Source of the DNA: Acidimicrobiales bacterium
Lineage (GTDB): Bacteria > Actinomycetota > Acidimicrobiia > Acidimicrobiales > Aldehydirespiratoraceae
Direction: 5' to 3'
NCBI GenBank assembly: GCA_029263215.1
Contig: JAJCXY010000115.1
Coordinates: forward strand, 1-51,533
DNA length: 51,533 bases
Every line of letters begins with the position of its first letter. Position 1 is the first letter of the stretch. The notes below the pieces were generated by a model. It had not been told where the DNA came from. It was given only the letters and a program-made list of their open reading frames with translations, and ran no database searches. This document shows positions 50,359 to 51,533 of this stretch, one piece after another. The position numbers and the translations under genes are program-made.

Positions 50359-51533
50359 ATGCCTGAGTTCTCCATCGAGCTCAACGAAGATCAGCACCAG
50401 CTTCAGAAGTGGGTTCACGAGTTCGCCGTAGATGTGATCCGTCCTGCCGCCGAGGAATGGGACGAGCGCGAAGAGCACCCGTATCCGATAGTTCAGCAGG
50501 CCGCCGAAATCGGCCTCTACGGGTGGGAGTTCATGGCCGAAGCCATGATGAACGATCCCACCGGACTCACCTTGCCCGTGGTCATCGAGGAGTTGTTCTG
50601 GGGCGACGCCGGAATCGGTATGGCCATCATGGGCACAGGACTGGCGGCGGCCGGTATTGCTGCTTCCGGTACCACCGACCAGATGATGGAGTGGGTGCCT
50701 CAGTGTTACGGCACGCCCGAAAAGATGGCACTCGGGGCCTTTGCCGCGTCAGAGCCCGACGCCGGTTCCGATGTCAACGCTTATCGCACCAGCGCGGTCT
50801 ACGACGAGGCCACCGACGAGTGGGTCCTCAACGGCACCAAGGCCTGGATCAGCAATGGTGGAATTGCCGATGTCCATGTGGTGGTGGGAGTGGTCGATCC
50901 CAAGCTCGGATCCAAGGGGCACGCCAGCTTCGTCGTGCCTCCCGGCACCAAGGGCCTGTCGATGGGGCAGAAGTACAAGAAGCACGGCATCCGCGCCTCC
51001 CATACTGCTGAGGTCGTGCTCGACGATGTTCGCGTGCCCGGCAGCTGCCTGCTGGGCGGCAAGGAAAAGCTCGACGAGCGTCTCGCCCGGGTCCGAGAAG
51101 GGAAGAAAGGCAACTCCCAGGCCGCGATGCAGACCTTCGAGTCGACCCGTCCAGCGGTAGCCGCCCAGGCAATCGGTGTCGCTCGGGCCGCCTACGAGTA
51201 CTCCCTCGAATACGCCAAGGAACGCCATGCGTTCGGACGGCCGATCATCATGAACCAGTCGCTCGCTTTCATGCTTGCCGACATGGCCACCGAGATCGAC
51301 GCTGCTCGCCTCCTCACCTGGCGGGCCGCTTGGCTCGGCAAGAACGGGAAGTTCGAAAACGCCGAGGGCTCGATGGCCAAGCTGAAGGCCGGCCGAGTGG
51401 CGGTGTGGTCGACTGAACGGGCCATGCAGATCCTCGGCGGCTACGGCTTCACCCGTGAGTACCCGGTCGAGCGCTGGCACCGCGATGCGAAAATCTACGA
51501 CATCTTCGAAGGCACCGAACAGATCCAGCAGCT
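50359..51533 (+). CDS. Acyl-CoA dehydrogenase (C terminus cut by window edge)
   Basis: The first 391 residues of an FAD-dependent acyl-CoA dehydrogenase, which introduces the alpha-beta double bond in acyl-CoA. It begins MPEFSIELNEDQHQLQKW; the FAD/substrate region is ASEPDAGSD with WISNGGIADV, and the C-terminal half has RHAFGRPIIMNQSLAFMLADM and ILGGYGFTREYPVERWHRDAK. The catalytic glutamate is Glu384 in FEGTEQIQ, only a few residues before the edge, so nearly the whole enzyme is present. The ATG at 50359 has GGAGG five bases upstream. Chain-length preference cannot be told. Confidence 0.92.
   Translation, partial: MPEFSIELNEDQHQLQKWVHEFAVDVIRPAAEEWDEREEHPYPIVQQAAEIGLYGWEFMAEAMMNDPTGLTLPVVIEELFWGDAGIGMAIMGTGLAAAGIAASGTTDQMMEWVPQCYGTPEKMALGAFAASEPDAGSDVNAYRTSAVYDEATDEWVLNGTKAWISNGGIADVHVVVGVVDPKLGSKGHASFVVPPGTKGLSMGQKYKKHGIRASHTAEVVLDDVRVPGSCLLGGKEKLDERLARVREGKKGNSQAAMQTFESTRPAVAAQAIGVARAAYEYSLEYAKERHAFGRPIIMNQSLAFMLADMATEIDAARLLTWRAAWLGKNGKFENAEGSMAKLKAGRVAVWSTERAMQILGGYGFTREYPVERWHRDAKIYDIFEGTEQIQQ

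Noticed and set aside
1-51533. CRISPR arrays, tRNA/rRNA genes, IS elements or prophage
   Set aside because: No regularly spaced repeats, tRNA-like cloverleaf in an intergenic gap, transposase motif or phage gene was seen; nearly all DNA is occupied by metabolic genes.

Overview
The window is a gene-dense, high-GC (about 65% by eye) chromosomal segment of 51.5 kb with about 50 protein genes or gene fragments. I see no rRNA, tRNA, CRISPR array or insertion sequence. GTG and TTG starts, 4-base ATGA/GTGA overlaps and strong GC bias at third codon positions are frequent. The content (LigD-type polymerase domain, AzlCD, a MerR-Mop protein in a molybdate operon, many flavin, acyl-CoA and Fe/2OG enzymes) fits a heterotrophic actinobacterium, most likely a marine or freshwater Acidimicrobiia lineage. 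This assignment is inference from gene style, not from a phylogenetic marker. No stretch longer than 300 bases lacks a gene.

Layout. 1-3 kb: a cut-off small gene, a zinc-type alcohol dehydrogenase and an MFS exporter on the minus strand, divergent from an S9 prolyl oligopeptidase-like peptidase. 5-8.6 kb: a five-gene minus-strand operon joined entirely by ATGA overlaps (MerR-Mop regulator, modA, modB, modC, SDR oxidoreductase), divergent from an MscS channel. 9.8-13 kb: three minus-strand enzymes (nitroreductase, FMN 2-hydroxyacid oxidase, O-methyltransferase) and a divergent PPOX-fold flavoprotein. 13-17 kb: a plus-strand sugar-modification cassette (zinc-binding C-methyltransferase, PIG-L deacetylase, NAD-dependent epimerase, sulfotransferase).

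17-24 kb: a homoprotocatechuate-type meta-cleavage cluster. On the minus strand it has an FAH-family hydrolase, an HpaR-like MarR regulator, a quinone oxidoreductase, an HpaH hydratase and an HpaI aldolase. HpaF and HpaE are divergent, and a shared promoter/operator region lies between the two arms. At the 3' end of the minus-strand arm lies the most striking object in the window: an AhpD/carboxymuconolactone-decarboxylase family gene whose CxxC redox motif reads Cys-Phe-Tyr-TGA. The frame stays open for 116 codons past the TGA. A perfect 7-bp hairpin with a GU-containing loop begins 17 nt after the TGA, which is where a bacterial SECIS element belongs. I interpret this as a selenoprotein.

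24-29.5 kb: a NamZ-like lipoprotein, an unusual shikimate kinase-methyltransferase fusion, a second FAH protein with a class I aminotransferase, and an arylamine N-acetyltransferase. 29.5-35 kb: an IlvD - TetR - FAD oxidase - Bcr/CflA exporter - TfoX-like operon. 35-38 kb: an MFS protein, a stand-alone LigD polymerase-domain protein, and a ROK kinase lacking the usual zinc cysteines. 38-43 kb: a D-2-hydroxyacid dehydrogenase, a decayed desaturase-Rieske pseudogene, a gamma-butyrobetaine hydroxylase-like enzyme, a threonine aldolase and a PhyH-family oxygenase. 43-51.5 kb: a class V aminotransferase, a methyltransferase, an archaeal-type ValS, an HD-like protein, AzlD and AzlC, a GAF-GGDEF diguanylate cyclase, and an acyl-CoA dehydrogenase that runs off the right edge behind a likely operator.
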